Origin: Lantana camara
Taxonomy: Eukaryota; Streptophyta; Magnoliopsida; Lamiales; Verbenaceae
Length of the DNA: 64,000 bases
Assembly: GCA_037501455.1 (NCBI GenBank)
Contig: CM074863.1
Span: 7,436,001-7,500,000 of the forward strand
Reading direction: 5' to 3'
Shown here: positions 36,383 to 49,029 of the stretch, piece after piece
Position numbering within the stretch: position 1 is the stretch's first letter
Layout of the letters: each line of letters opens with the position of its first letter
Notes under the pieces: generated by a model
What the model saw: only the letters and a program-made list of their open reading frames with translations
What the model was told of the DNA's origin: nothing
The model's database searches: none
Position numbers and translations under genes: made by a program

Positions 36383-37207
36383 ATGGGCAAGAAAATGAAA
36401 TTTCCATTTCTCTTCAAACCCGCTGAAACCGCCACCGCCACCGCCGCCGCCCCTGCCTGGCCGTGGCCCGCCTGCGTAAACAATCCCAAAACCCTCTCCT
36501 TCCGGGCCGACACCAACGGCAACATCTACAAGACTATGAACTCGTCTTATCTCGAAGATAAAAGCAACAATACGGATATTACAGAGACTACCCCTGATTC
36601 GTTCTTCAGCATCCATGAGACCTTGGAACTTGATAATGAAGCTGGAATCTTCTGTAATCCGGAGCAGCCTGTTTACGATGAGTCGACGGCGGTGATTGGA
36701 GGGCTGAGGTCCGATAGGATGTTCTTCCAGCCTGGAGAAACGAGTTCCATCCTGGAAGAAGCAAGAGCGTACGATTTCCCGTATAAAGAGAACGTGGAAA
36801 TAATGGCGATGGATTCCAGAGATCCGTTTCACGATTTCAGGGTGTCCATGGAGGAAATGGTGGAGGCCCATGGCTTGAAAGATTGGGAATCGCTGGAGGA
36901 GCTTCTGACGTGCTATCTAAAAGTTAATGGGAAAAGCAACCATGGTTACATCGTCGGAGCTTTTGTAGATTTGCTTCTTCGTTTAGCTTTAGCTTCTTCT
37001 TCTTCTGCTGCTGCTTCGACTTCTTCCGATGAAAGTTCGCCGTCGATTTCCGCCATTAACGACGAGCATTGCTCTTCTTCCTCGACGACTACTCAGTATT
37101 CTTTCACTTCTCCTCTCTCCTTCTCGTCTTCCACGTATTCATCCACCAGCCCCTGTTTATCTCTCCTGGAAAACGAAGATGAAATCGTCGTTGAGAAAAC
37201 TGTTTGA
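36383..37207 (+). CDS. OVATE family protein, OFP13/16/18 type
   Basis: 274-residue plant transcriptional repressor, single exon. The N-terminus MGKKMKFPFLFK and the CVNNPKTLSFR motif (31-41) are diagnostic of the OFP13/15/16/18 branch. The OVATE domain spans about 138-202: VEIMAMDSRDPFHDFRVSME, then EEMVEAHGLKDWESLEELL, YLKVNGKSNHGYIVGAFVDL. A serine/threonine-rich tail (204-262) follows, also typical. I chose the start at 36383 because MGKKMK begins the family; an in-frame ATG at 36260 would add 41 unlike residues in leader-type sequence. Known: OFPs repress growth genes with TALE homeodomain partners and affect organ shape and brassinosteroid signalling. A GCCACC run near 36428 encodes the TATATAAA stretch. 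Confidence 0.93.
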   Translation: MGKKMKFPFLFKPAETATATAAAPAWPWPACVNNPKTLSFRADTNGNIYKTMNSSYLEDKSNNTDITETTPDSFFSIHETLELDNEAGIFCNPEQPVYDESTAVIGGLRSDRMFFQPGETSSILEEARAYDFPYKENVEIMAMDSRDPFHDFRVSMEEMVEAHGLKDWESLEELLTCYLKVNGKSNHGYIVGAFVDLLLRLALASSSSAAASTSSDESSPSISAINDEHCSSSSTTTQYSFTSPLSFSSSTYSSTSPCLSLLENEDEIVVEKTV

Positions 37208-40200
37208 TGGAAAAAAAAATTAGAAAATCTGTATACTGATCGTAGTATGAATCTTAGATTAGTTTAGAGAGAGAAATCAAACATCTCTTGTGTAGTTGCT
37301 TAACACGTGTGGGGAGATTACACGGATGTAAGTTGGGTGTGGTTGAAGATGACAGTTGATGTTAATTTCCAGGATATGAACATTAACTAAATTTTCCAGA
37401 AATGGCGATGTATTTCTGTGCTGCTAGTATTAGGTCATGTTTGGTTTGTTCATGTTTGCTGGAAATTTTGAATGCGAATCTGTACATACATGTAAATTAA
37501 ATTAATTTTATCTGGATATAGAAATTCCGGGTTTTCTGTGAAATTATTGTGATCATTAAATATTGAATCAAAAAACGTATAGTTTGAGTAAAGAAGTGCC
37601 CAAAAGCTTGCTTCAACGGCACATCCCGATATTAATGCAAAATGCTGAATCCCATGTGATTCTGCTTACTTTTATTTAGTATTAATGGTGTAATTAAGAT
37701 ATGATAATTATTTGTCACTAAACATCAATATAATAATCTTTTTATTTTTTCAATTTCTTCAACGTACCCTTTAATTAAGATATGTTGCTTGAAAGAAGGG
37801 TTTTTATCTAGCATATCTTATTATCGGTTTAACGCTTGTTATTACAGTTAAAATTTAAAATTAAATATTGATCTGTAAGTGTGTCAAGTGCAAAATAAGA
37901 TATTGATAAATAAAGAATTACAGATGATTTCATCAAAATTTATGAATGTAGATGTAAGAGGTTTCTGTAATTTTTCGGATTTCGGGAAAAGTAGTTGTAC
38001 TTATGTCAAAGATCATGATATGAAAGTGTAATTAACCTATAATCATAGTTGTTGTTTTGCAGTTCTTGGATCTTTTGAGTATTAGTATTGACCATAGGAT
38101 AATGAAGGGAGACAGTTAAAATGATAATTGGGAGTAAAAACCAAGAATGATTTGCGTTAACATGAGGATTATTAATTACCTTGGAATTCAAAAAACAAGA
38201 GCGACAATCAGTTGACAGCAACAATACCATTACCAGTAGATATGGAGGTGGTCCTGTCTGCAAATTGAGAGCTTGTATGTATCACTGCTCTCTCCTGCTG
38301 CTGCAGCATTATCATGAACCAGAAATTGAGAAATTTTTGAATTAACAAATGACAAACATTCATATGAATGCCTCCATATGTTAACTGGAACATGAGAAAG
38401 AAAACTGCTGCAACGTAACTCCCATCAATTCAACCCAAATATTTCTTTTTAATAATTGTTGTTCAAGATTGCCCGGATAAAAACAGAAAATTAATTTTGT
38501 AGGGTAATTTCTTGTTGTCAAGCCTAGCTGGCCTCTATAAATTAAATTTGAGGTCTTTTCTGTCCAGGAGTTTGAGAAAAAAAAACAAGAAATTGAAAAT
38601 AATATTCTCATGGGCTCTCTGGGATTGAATGCTGATGGAATGGGCATCAAATTAAATAGTGGTGGTCCTTCTCTTTCATTTTATTTTTTTCAATTCGAGT
38701 ATGAAATATTCGACATACCATAAATTTAGAAAAGTACAAGTGGATAGGATTTTGATCGGAATAATTTCAATAGATATATATATCTTCATATGAGGACCTC
38801 ATGCACATATATAAATATATAGGAACTATGCAACAAAGTAATAATTAAAAGAGAAATTGATATTTTAATTGTAATTTGGAGGGAAGTGGCACAAATTGCT
38901 GAATATTGAGATAGTTATTATTGTAGAGGTGGCAATGGGTCTGATTAAGAGAGGTTGATGTAACAGTGGACCCAAATGCCCTGAATTCACCTACATTTAA
39001 CCTCGTCTAAACCCGCCTTGTCCCCATTCCAGACCCGAGTGACTTCAATCCATTAAATTCATGACCCCTTATTTGCAGTACCGGTGTTAATTGGCTACAC
39101 TCGGTTATAAATGCGGTGATATCGGTTTGACATAATATAATTTTTTTTTTAAAATTTTTTTACGTCAAAAGTATAATGCATGATATTCAATTCAAGTGTC
39201 TGACGTATATAAATCGATAAGATAATATTTTTATAAGCTGGTTGAATAAAGTTTATCTTTAACGTAGTTTCTTTATAATATCATTGTAACAACTTCTTAA
39301 GTAGATGATGTTTAGCGATTTTTATAACATCATTTTAGAAGATTGTCTACTGTTTATAAGTGACTAGGTGACGGAACCGGAACTCTTAAAAAAGGAAAAA
39401 TATTTTTGATTTAGGGGTTGAATCGAAGACATTAAAAAATTACAATCGACTTAAAAGTACACTTGATTAATTTAAAGAAAATAATATTTATATTATCGGC
39501 TAAGAATATAACTGCACATTATCCTAATTATATGTTTTATAAATAATAAGACGTGTAGATGACTTAAATAATAATTATCTGTATCTATAAACTGGTAGTT
39601 CACGGATTTGAGTTTTATTGAGTGATAATTGTGAAACGAGCATTGATATTCTTTTATATATATATGTTTTACAAACAATGGTGTGAATTGCAATGTTGTA
39701 ACTAATTTTGTGTTTCCCCGAAAGACTAAATTCAATAAATAATATAACTTTTGTAGAATGAAGCTTGGGTTTCATAATTATTAGTTAATGCGAAGCCTGG
39801 GTGTAAGGTCTTGTCTTAAGCTCAAGAATTAATTATATCATATTACAACATGACCCTAAAATTATAGAGCAGCAATTTCATGGAGACATCTCAGCACAAA
39901 AAGCTCCACTTTTCATGCCGTTCTCTGCCAAAATCGAGCACGCAAAACACTTAATTTAATCCGATTGAACTTATTTTATTTGCAAAGAAACAAATTTTCA
40001 ATCTTCTACGTTCAAATTATTTGAAATTTTTTAGTATGTATCAAACAACTAGGCAACTGACATCAATCTCAGAAGCTTTAAGATTCTTGTCTGAGGGACG
40101 AACGAACCTTCTAAACCTTGTGCTGCTTCTATATTTTTTATTTTCTTTCTAAACAAACGTATGTTTGAACAAGCTTGAAAAATATATGATCAAATCAAGA

Positions 40201-43200
40201 TTTATGAATCCCAGAAAAATATTTGAATACTGTCCTAAATTATCTGGCAGTCAAAAGTAACTAATTAGTTTCTGCAGGGAAAGTGGCGATCTCCATATTA
40301 ATTATTATTACATTAAATGTTTTGCAATTGTATAATACAAAATTAAAGAAATAATTACATTGAGATTTTCAAGTTGATCCGAGACGGGCCAATCCCTATG
40401 GGTGGTGATTAATATGCGTAGGCTTTAACTTGTGAAATACATTGAGGAAAGCAAAACACCATTTAATTTATTGGGTAATTAATGAGATTTTCCTTTCCAA
40501 GAAAATCAATTATTAAAATTTCCTGAAAATAATGACGACATAAATAGTGATTTTCCTTGGTTTATTATTTTATTTATGAAAAGTGATCTGATTCAGCATT
40601 TAATACATCGCTGAGAATTGAGATGGGCCAAGGCCCGGTAGGAGTTATTGGTACCAATATAAGGCACCAGCGAGTGTTTCGGTCAAAGGAAGCACTGAGT
40701 AAATAATCCCAGAACTTGAATTTTAACATGGCTGACACCAAATTCAATTCAAAATTAATGAAATGTTGATAAACTCGTGAAAGATGCTATTCTATGTTTT
40801 GACAATTCCTTATACATTCATATTGCGCAAATGGAATAGATTTAAAAACAAATGGGCCTTGTTTAAGGATATGAGATGTTCAGATCTTCGGCCCGTTGTA
40901 ATTGACCTAATCCATTTATATCCAATTGTTTAGCAATTCATTTACGATCTTTTTAATATAATATAAAATTACATCTAATTAGTAACCTAATTCCAAGAAT
41001 TATCAGATCAAGCATTAATTAATCAAGACTTATGATAGTGTGACATGCAGATACAACCACCACCGTTGGTGCTGAAATAATATCACCTCTGCTATGTTCG
41101 AATTTCCAAATGCATCATTGAAAATATAAATGAAACCTTAAAAATAATAATTTAATTTTCAAAAGAATAGATACTAGGACGTAGCTGTTTGCGTGAAGTC
41201 CGTGTACATGGCCTTTTTTTGCTTGCTTCACTATTCCAACAATAATGTATTAAAGGAAAGCGCAGTGAGGCCTCTCTGCCCACTGTTTCACGATTAACTC
41301 ATAAATCGCTGTCACGATTATTTCATGACTGTCCAAATTTAAAGATATAATGATTCAGAGTGCAGCCATACTGGTTGATATAAGAGTTAATGTTTTTGTT
41401 GTTGGGATTTGCGTAGAAAATGACTCTACCTCATATCACATTTCTATCAAATATAATTTCACAACTTCTACTATTATTGAGATGTACTTAGGTCATTGAG
41501 TGCTTATGGACATAAATTTTAGTATAAAGTACATAAACAAAAGTTGCTTCAATTCTTCGATTGTTGCAACTTAGAAAGTATTTAACATTCGGAAATGAAC
41601 TTTTTTTTTTTTTTTTTTAGTTGATGGTTAGGGAAGATTAGATGATAAATATTGTTGACCAATTGTTATGTGTCATGTTTGATATTTAAGATTGTCTATT
41701 TATTTTTTTTTTTAATTTTTATTTTTATAAATTTATGGAAACTTTTTATATCATCATTTAAAAGATTTTGAAATTGATGAGTCGGACTCATCCAAACCTC
41801 TCTATCTTCCTCAATTTCATGACCCATTTTCACTAAGCAATTTGCAACTTAATTTCCCCTACCTCTAGTATGATTGAAGTCAATATCTCATAGCATTTCG
41901 AGAAATCTACGACAATCATTAATGATTATTTCCGGTTTGATTATAGTGACAAATGAATGAGATTAAAATTCTTGCCTATATAAACTTTTAGTGAGAGATC
42001 CAGTTAACTTAATATTACACATGAAATAAGTATTAAAGTTAGATTAAAATAGTTCAATTAAAACAAATCTTGCAAATATAATGCGTTCTTACTATTTTCA
42101 CACCTAATGCACTATTTGAGGCTTTTCCTAGCACATGTTGAAACAAATGGGGTTTGGTTGTCCCCGTGATAGGATAATTAAATGGATCACATTTGTTTGT
42201 TGGATTTCTCTTTTAAAGAATTGACACACACATACTGAAGAAGATGTCTGCAATTAATTTGAAGCCTCGCAATTTCACATATACACCAAGAATCTAAAAT
42301 TTATGTCCTCTACTTAGGCAACAAGATGGGCTTTCAGTTTTAGCTAATCTGAGTTGCTTAAAAGTTAAAGGTGATGTGATAAGATTTGAACTATCATTTC
42401 ATCAATAAAGTGGCGGTATTTGTCAACTTTTTTGCTTTCTTTTCTTTTTTTTTTCCAACTTTTTATTGACAGGATTAGGCATTTATTGAGTTAAAAATAG
42501 TGTTTTTAGAGCATGTAAACTGGGCATCTATGTGATGGGTCGCGGTGAGCCTTCTGATTAGTACAAAGATAGATTTTTGTGTACATAGGTCCCAGTAGCT
42601 AGTGTACATTTAATTTATAGGGGATCACTTTTCGGCCTCGTTTATTCAGATATCTTGAGTTCAAATTTTATAAATCGTAGTTGTTATTTATAGGGAGAGG
42701 TTTACACTTAATTAATTCAATTGTTCGAACTCAAATAAATGACAAAAAATATTATAAACTTTAAGACATATCTTAGAACACAGAGTCTTAGCGTATTTAA
42801 AGCATGAGATTGGTAGATAACCATTCTATATTTTGTAGTAACATATTACATGGATTTTTAATCTCATTTATCCAAAATTCATAATCTTTTTAGGATATTA
42901 TACTTATCTTGTAATCGATATCATTTTTCAAAGTACCATCAAACCAAAACATCTCTTGAAATCTTTGCTTGCACTCCAAAGAAAGCACTCAAGTACCAGC
43001 ACAGAGACCATGTAAAGTGTAAACCCTCTTTAATCCTACCTCTGAGGCTTTGACAATACATAGCAGAAGACCTTTATATCTTAAACAAAAATGTGAAACA
43101 AATACAGTACTTGATAAAAAGCCACAAAAGCAAGCCTATTTCCTTTTTGCAGCAAATTTAGGGCCGGAATTGCATCCTATATATGTTGCTGCCACTTGAT

Positions 43201-44165
43201 CGATCTCAGTCACACAGATGATTTGCTGTTAATTCTGTTAAGGAACAAGTGAGATGTTTACACAGGTGACAACAAAAAGATGTCTCCCACTAAGACAAGA
43301 CCTCACATGCACTTGGCCTTTCCTCTTTACACAATTTCATGCCATTTGTTTGGGTGTTTCTGTAATTTTCTTATTTCTGCCATTAAAATCTAAGTGCCTA
43401 GCTTGGCATATTTGTCTTCAACTGGACATGCATGTAAGACTGTATGTGTAGTAAGAACAAGAAATACATCCAAACACAATTACAACAAAAGAACTGCAAT
43501 TATTTCGTCTCATGTGCACACAAAATGTAATCATTTCATCTGGGGTTCCAACAAAATATGTATTCATTGCAAGGACGCAGATCAATGTATTAACCTTTTT
43601 TTTTTTTTTTAAATTTATTATTTGTAGTTATTCAAATTAAATATTTTTATAAATGTGGGTAATTAATAGAGGGGGTAAATGATTAGGTGGAGAGAGGAGT
43701 TACTATCACTGCAATGAATAGTACTCAAGTGTCGCAGTGTCTATTTTCCAAGAAAGAGTTGACTTGAGAAGCTTAGATATAGAGCACGAAAATGTAATCT
43801 GAGGAAATAAATATTGGATCTTGAGCTATGATTACAAACACCACATCACCTCTAATTATCACAATCAGGAAAACATTTGATATCCCCATAGATTCTTAAA
43901 TGAACTCAACTTTAAAATATCAAAATAGACAAATTATGCCCATAATACCTCACAAAATATATATGTGATAACATACAGATGACTAATCGTTGAATAATTA
44001 CGAATATCTCATACAGTGAACAAACTATCACAAAAAAAATTACATGTATCTCACTGGATGGTAACTTTATAGGTCATGCATTAATATTTGCGTAAATAGT
44101 GTGACCACGTAGCAGATTTAGTAACATTAAGTTCATTGAATAAATAATCCAAAGGCAACCATCAA
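37208..44165. other. Intergenic between the OVATE genes, no gene seen
   Basis: Nearly 7 kb of AT-rich DNA up to the hairpin element at 44166. Short frames on both strands have no recognisable features. Poly-T tracts lie at 41601-41618 and 43598-43611. Confidence 0.55.
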
Positions 44166-44295
44166 TTGTATGAGCCGAGTGTAGGCATTGTTTCCTACAC
44201 CCGTCTCTAATACATAAATAAAAAAATAATTTTTTTTTAATTTATTTTTTTATTATGTATTAGATGTTGTTGTTTCCTACACCCGACTCATACAA
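44166..44295. mobile_element. Small hairpin element (MITE-like), 130 bp
   Basis: Ends TTGTATGAGCCGAGTGTAGG and, on the reverse strand, TTGTATGAGTCGGGTGTAGG (18 of 20 match). The arms continue through a repeated TTTCCTACACCCG and an ATTATGTATTAGA-type stretch around an A/T core. No clear target duplication, so the superfamily is open. Confidence 0.6.
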
Positions 44296-45863
44296 GAATT
44301 TTCCGATATCTGGGAGTACTCCCAAGTTGCAAAGGAATCATTAATTAGAACAATCAAGGCAAAAGAAAGCCAATCATGGGTTGACAAGTGGACAGGAGGA
44401 ACAGAAGCCAAAATTATACGTGATTGCGACTGCTGCTGGGGAAGGTGCACTAGTTGTGTACTAACACCATATATTAAATTGCCTCATTCAATTGCATTAA
44501 AACACCTACTCAACTATTTCTTTTGTTATTTTTATTATTGCTCATTAATATTTTAAAATCCCAACGTCTATCTTTTCCCACCCAAGGGAACTACGGCTGC
44601 AAACCCGGTACTGGATTTTGACCAAAAATAATCTATGCTTATTTATAAGTCATATAACCCCCTATAATTTGTCTTCATTTGGTTTTATAAATGGACACTT
44701 ATCTTTGGGATCACACATAATAGAAAGTAAAGAATCATGAATGACATTCTTCATCAAATATTAGAGTTGAATTTTTAATATGAATTAATTGAAATTCTTT
44801 AGTTAATTATTTCACACTATATGATAAGCTTATAATTTAATGAGAGATGGAACCGCGGATGTGACTATGGATGCAATGACATAAGGGTCAAAAAAGAGAA
44901 TGATAGAGAAAGGAATTAATTTGTCCAGCACCAGCAGCTTCGTTTCTCTTGTTTGGTGACCAAAATTAGTAGAAAGATAGTCCTTTATGGTACAAAAGAT
45001 TTAGTGACCAGAATCAATATACGGTAACAATGTCCCTAAATGAACTGTACTTATACATAGGTACGTGATTCAAAACAAGATTTGGTGTAAAAAGAAAGAT
45101 TCAAAACAAGATTTCGGGTGTTGAAAATGCATCATTTTGTATCTATTTTTCTTTCACAAATATAATTTGTGAACAAAAAAAGAAGAAGATAATGAAGCTA
45201 CAATAATCTTTAACTATTATCTTAATACTGATCCATTTTTTTTCTTGGCAATATTATTCACGAAAACTGAACCTGGTTGCAGGGGATGCTGCTACTCTGT
45301 TCTTACCTTTCTTTATTTTCTTTTCTTTTTTGTATAATGTTCCAAGTTCTAACTTCTAACAATGTAGGCTGTAGCTCTCCATTGACACACAGTTGGAAAA
45401 TCTTCTAACAAAATAAGACAGAGCAGAATGTGAAGGACCACTGCAGAAGAAAAAGCTTGAAATGCAATAATCAGAGCCACCTCAAAAACGCTGCAAATAT
45501 TTTCCAGATAAAGAGAAAAGACAAAGCCATGCATAGATTTCAACTAAAGCGCCAAAACCCAAACTACATTTATATAGTTAAGCTTAATAACTAAAAGATT
45601 ACAATTTTCACAGAAGTTTTGACAAAAACCCAGCAACAATATACACTTCTTCTTCTTCTTCTTCTTCTTCATGTGAAGGTCATATGTCAAAAAGGCTGTG
45701 AAAACCGAATCCTACACTTCTATTAATTACTACCAAACTACTAACAACAACAAAAGACTGATAAACCCATTTACTATTCGGGTCATTTCCCCCTAATATA
45801 CTAAAACTAGCTAACCCAGTTAACTGAGACTCTAAGCTTTTATTACAGTAACACGTGCGCCAC
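44296..45863. other. Intergenic and 3' side of the OFP6/8-type gene
   Basis: AT-rich, with a (TTC)n run at 45647-45670 in the probable 3' UTR. No supported coding frame. Confidence 0.5.
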
Positions 45864-46418
45864 CTAGAAGTCACGTGAAGCCCACATCCCATGCAGGTTC
45901 GGTGACGAACCGGACCGGACCGAGTAGACCCCATTCCAGATCTCCGTGAAGGCCCTCACGATTATCCCATGATAATACGGCGAATTCAGCTGCAAGAAAC
46001 AGTTTAGCAGCTCCTTCAGATCGTCTTTGGAGTAAATCTCCCTCTCCAGAATCATCTGCAGCATCGACTGCCGGAAATCCAGATATGGGTCGTCGGAGTC
46101 TTTCTCCACCGCCACGCTGGCGCCGCCGATTTTCCCGAAGCCCTGCACGGCCCTCAGGCTCCTGATGTCCGAATCCGTGTCGGAGGAGTAGCACGCCGGC
46201 GGGGTGTCGACGGCGGAGGAGAACGTCGTGGTGGTGGTCTCCCACGAGCTGGAGGAGGCGTAGTGGTGGCCGCCTCCGCCGTGCCTGCGGTGGGAGTGAG
46301 GGCGGCTGTGACGCGGCTTCGGGTTGAAGACGCCGGAGAGCTTCGGACGGCGGCAAGTGCTGCCGCAGCCCAGACTCACACTCACTGTTCTCAGAATGTA
46401 CTTCTTCTTGGTCGACAT
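45864..46418 (-). CDS. OVATE family protein, OFP6/OFP8 type
   Basis: 184-residue OVATE protein, single exon. The N-terminus MSTKKKYILRTVSVSLGCGS with TCRRPKLSGVF is typical of the OFP6/7/8 branch. A histidine-rich linker (36-52) and a YSSDTDSD acidic patch (77-84) follow. The OVATE domain covers about 103-163: VAVEKDSDDPYLDFRQSMLQ, MILEREIYSKDDLKELLNCF, LQLNSPYYHGIIVRAFTEIW. A short tail ends the protein. The ATG has a CCAACA-ATG-T context; a longer upstream frame on the same strand was not used because it lies in another phase. As for other OFPs, a growth-repressing transcriptional regulator is expected. A different OFP branch lies 8.7 kb away on the opposite strand (head away from head). 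Confidence 0.93.
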   Translation of the reverse strand: MSTKKKYILRTVSVSLGCGSTCRRPKLSGVFNPKPRHSRPHSHRRHGGGGHHYASSSSWETTTTTFSSAVDTPPACYSSDTDSDIRSLRAVQGFGKIGGASVAVEKDSDDPYLDFRQSMLQMILEREIYSKDDLKELLNCFLQLNSPYYHGIIVRAFTEIWNGVYSVRSGSSPNLHGMWASRDF

Positions 46419-46437
46419 TGTTGGAGGGGAAGTGAAG

Positions 46438-46465
46438 TTTCTTTCTTTCTTTCTTTCTTTCTTTC
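46438..46465. repeat. (TTTC)n microsatellite in the OFP leader
   Basis: About seven TTTC units, i.e. GAAA repeats in the sense of the minus-strand gene, 20-47 bp before its ATG. Confidence 0.9.
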
Positions 46466-46528
46466 AGAGTGTGGAATTTAGGAAATGCAATGTATTGGAG
46501 ATGGGGAGTATGAATATGATGGTGTCTC

Positions 46529-46536
46529 TTATAAAT
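46529..46536 (-). promoter_or_regulatory. TATA-like box of the OFP6/8-type gene
   Basis: The minus strand reads TTTATAAG about 110 bp upstream of the ATG, a sensible distance for a short leader. Confidence 0.5.
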
Positions 46537-46539
46537 TGT

Positions 46540-48087
46540 GCATGTGAGCATCGGTGGGCCCACTTCTCTGCTAAACTCACAGCTTCGACTTGATTTGACA
46601 GTCTTTTCATCTGGATCACCAATCTTTGGCGGATAGGATTATGTGGGCTTAATGGCCACTTCGATTGGTCTGTCACGCCTGTGAGTGAAAAAGCTGTTAC
46701 TGTAACTGTTGAAAGACTTGTATTATTATTTTGGTAAATTGTTATTATGGAGTAGTGTGTAGGGGGAGATGCAGATATTATTAATAAAAGATTACAGAGT
46801 ATTTACTGCAATTAGCTTAAAATAATAATAGGGTATAAAGTGAACTGACATGACAGTAGGTATGATGACCTGGGGATCAATTAATTAAAGGTAATTATAT
46901 ATGAGCCACTTGATGGGATTAATATCAACGGTTCAGATCTAAGATTAGGGAGATTCTATTTTGTCACATTAGTGGCATTCTTCATTAGAAGACAAATTTT
47001 AATCGTTTTGGAAGCTTAATTAATCATGATTAAATATTAATTATTGATTTTGAAGCTTTAAGTGGTCATCTTGCTTTTGCTGTACTTTGGCATTGTTGCC
47101 CCGAGTAAAGCCACTGCTTTGTGCTTTTCAGGAAAAAGATTAGTCAATTTGAGGGGCAACAAAGTATATATGGGCAGTGGGCTAATAGATTTGTAGTTTT
47201 TCTTTTTTCTTTTTCTTTTTTTCCTTCCCAATTATGTATTTTGGAGTAATTACGAGACGCATTACGTGATATCACCTATCCTTCTATTAATAATATATAA
47301 TGAAAAAGAAAAGGAAAATTCATAAAAAGATAAACTTGAAGACAGAATAAGATGACGGCAGATCATATATAATTTCTTTTCTTAATCTTTGTTTCTTTCT
47401 GTGATCAGCCAACAACTTTAAAGATAATTTATTTTCATTTGTAGGGTGCGGATAGCCGGATACCAAACCCACATAATGTAGGAAAAGTTTAGTTTATGTT
47501 CGGTTCAATCGAACATAATTAATTAAATGGGTAATCGTGTGTATTTGTAAGTTGATTAATTATTTTCTAAAAAATTTATATTCTTCATATGATAAGCATA
47601 AATTATGATCTTCTTTATTATGTTGTAAAAACTAGATTCCGGATTAGAATTACCTAATAATTAATTAGGCGTAATAAAAAGTTGGTCATTTCTTAGAATC
47701 AGACAAGACTCAGGTCCCATGTGATCTTCACTTGAATTGTATTCTAATTATAAAATACGCATGACCCAAAATCCCAAACAAATTATTGGGCTTTCGAAGC
47801 AAAAATAGGCCCAACAGTCATGACGATATATTAAAAAACATTACATAATGGTCCTTTTCCGGCCCAACTAGTTTTACTCTACTAATTTTTGGTATAACAT
47901 CTATAGACTATATCTATATTTATTTATTTTTTTTTTTTTGGTAAGACAGGACTATATTTATTTATTTAATTATGCATATAAAGAAACATATTATTCATAT
48001 ACCATAAGTACTGTAATCATAACAAATAATATTTGTACCTTCCAATTTCCATATAACAAATTAAAACAAATCACTTTTTTATATGAG
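46540..48087. other. Intergenic, no gene seen
   Basis: AT-rich, scattered poly-T. No supported frame. Confidence 0.5.
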
Positions 48088-48812
48088 AGTGTTTGCAAAC
48101 TCTAAAAATAAGCACTTATAAGATAAGTGTTTATTTTCAGTAATTTTGGAGTGTTTGAAACACCAACTTTTATTTATTTTAAGCAAAAATAAGTCAAAAT
48201 CCAAAAGCAGACATGCTTCTGAATTCTACTTATAAGTTATTCAGTTTTCTGTCCTTAAATTAATTTTGTTTTAGACAATAATATCCTTGTTAAAATATTA
48301 ATATGACTTAATCAACCTTTTTATATCTATATAGAACTCTAAAGTTTATATTATCATTGGTTTTTTTTTTTTTCCTACAGATAATCTTAAAATTTTAATT
48401 AAAAGTCTGATAAAAGATTGTAATTACTACGAATTTTTTTCATAAATTTATTTTTCTCTTTTCTTAATCCTTATGAATTTATTTATTTTAAAATCGATTT
48501 TTTTTTTTTTCATTATCTATTTTTTCACATGCATTTTATTTATTATGCATACTTATTTTATATGATTTAAAACTATTATTTGTATTAATATATTATTTAA
48601 ATCATTTTAAATTGCTCAAAATATTTTTTTAAAAAATAGGGGTAAATTAGTAGCTTAATAAAAATTAAAAGTGATTTTCATATTTTCTCTGCAAACACTC
48701 AACTGATTATTTTTCTGTTTTTCACATTTTTTTTCAAAACAGTCACTGCTTTTACTACTGCAAATTTCAACAACTTTCACTTCTACTTATACAATAGATT
48801 TTGCAAACACCC
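48088..48812. mobile_element. hAT-like MITE, ~725 bp
   Basis: Left end AGTGTTTGCAAAC; right end on the reverse strand GGGTGTTTGCAAA. Internal copies of the same motif (GAGTGTTTGAAACACC near 48149 and TGCAAACACTC near 48692) form subterminal repeats. The flanks TATATGAG and CCTATGAC share only 5 of 8 bases, so the 8-bp duplication is degraded. AT-rich, noncoding interior. Confidence 0.6.
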
Positions 48813-49029
48813 CCTATGACATACTTTAAGGATGAAACCAAAACATTTGCAAAATAACGAATTTAAAAAAAAAAAAGAATAAGGGACTTTTTGAGTAAAC
48901 TTCATATTTGACTAAAAAATTTTAGTTCACTCCCGATTCAAATAAATTTTTTAGTTCAGGCCCAATTCAAATAAATTTTTAGTTTGCTCCCTATTAATAT
49001 AAATTATCTATTTTACCCTTAATTTTCTT

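Noticed and set aside
36374..36871. 165-codon minus-strand frame opposite the OFP gene.
   Set aside because: Antisense shadow of the GC-rich coding region; glycine run from GCC repeats.
45871..46563. 230-codon minus-strand frame overlapping the OFP6/8-type gene.
   Set aside because: Another phase of the same region; the OVATE domain lies in the 45864-46418 frame.
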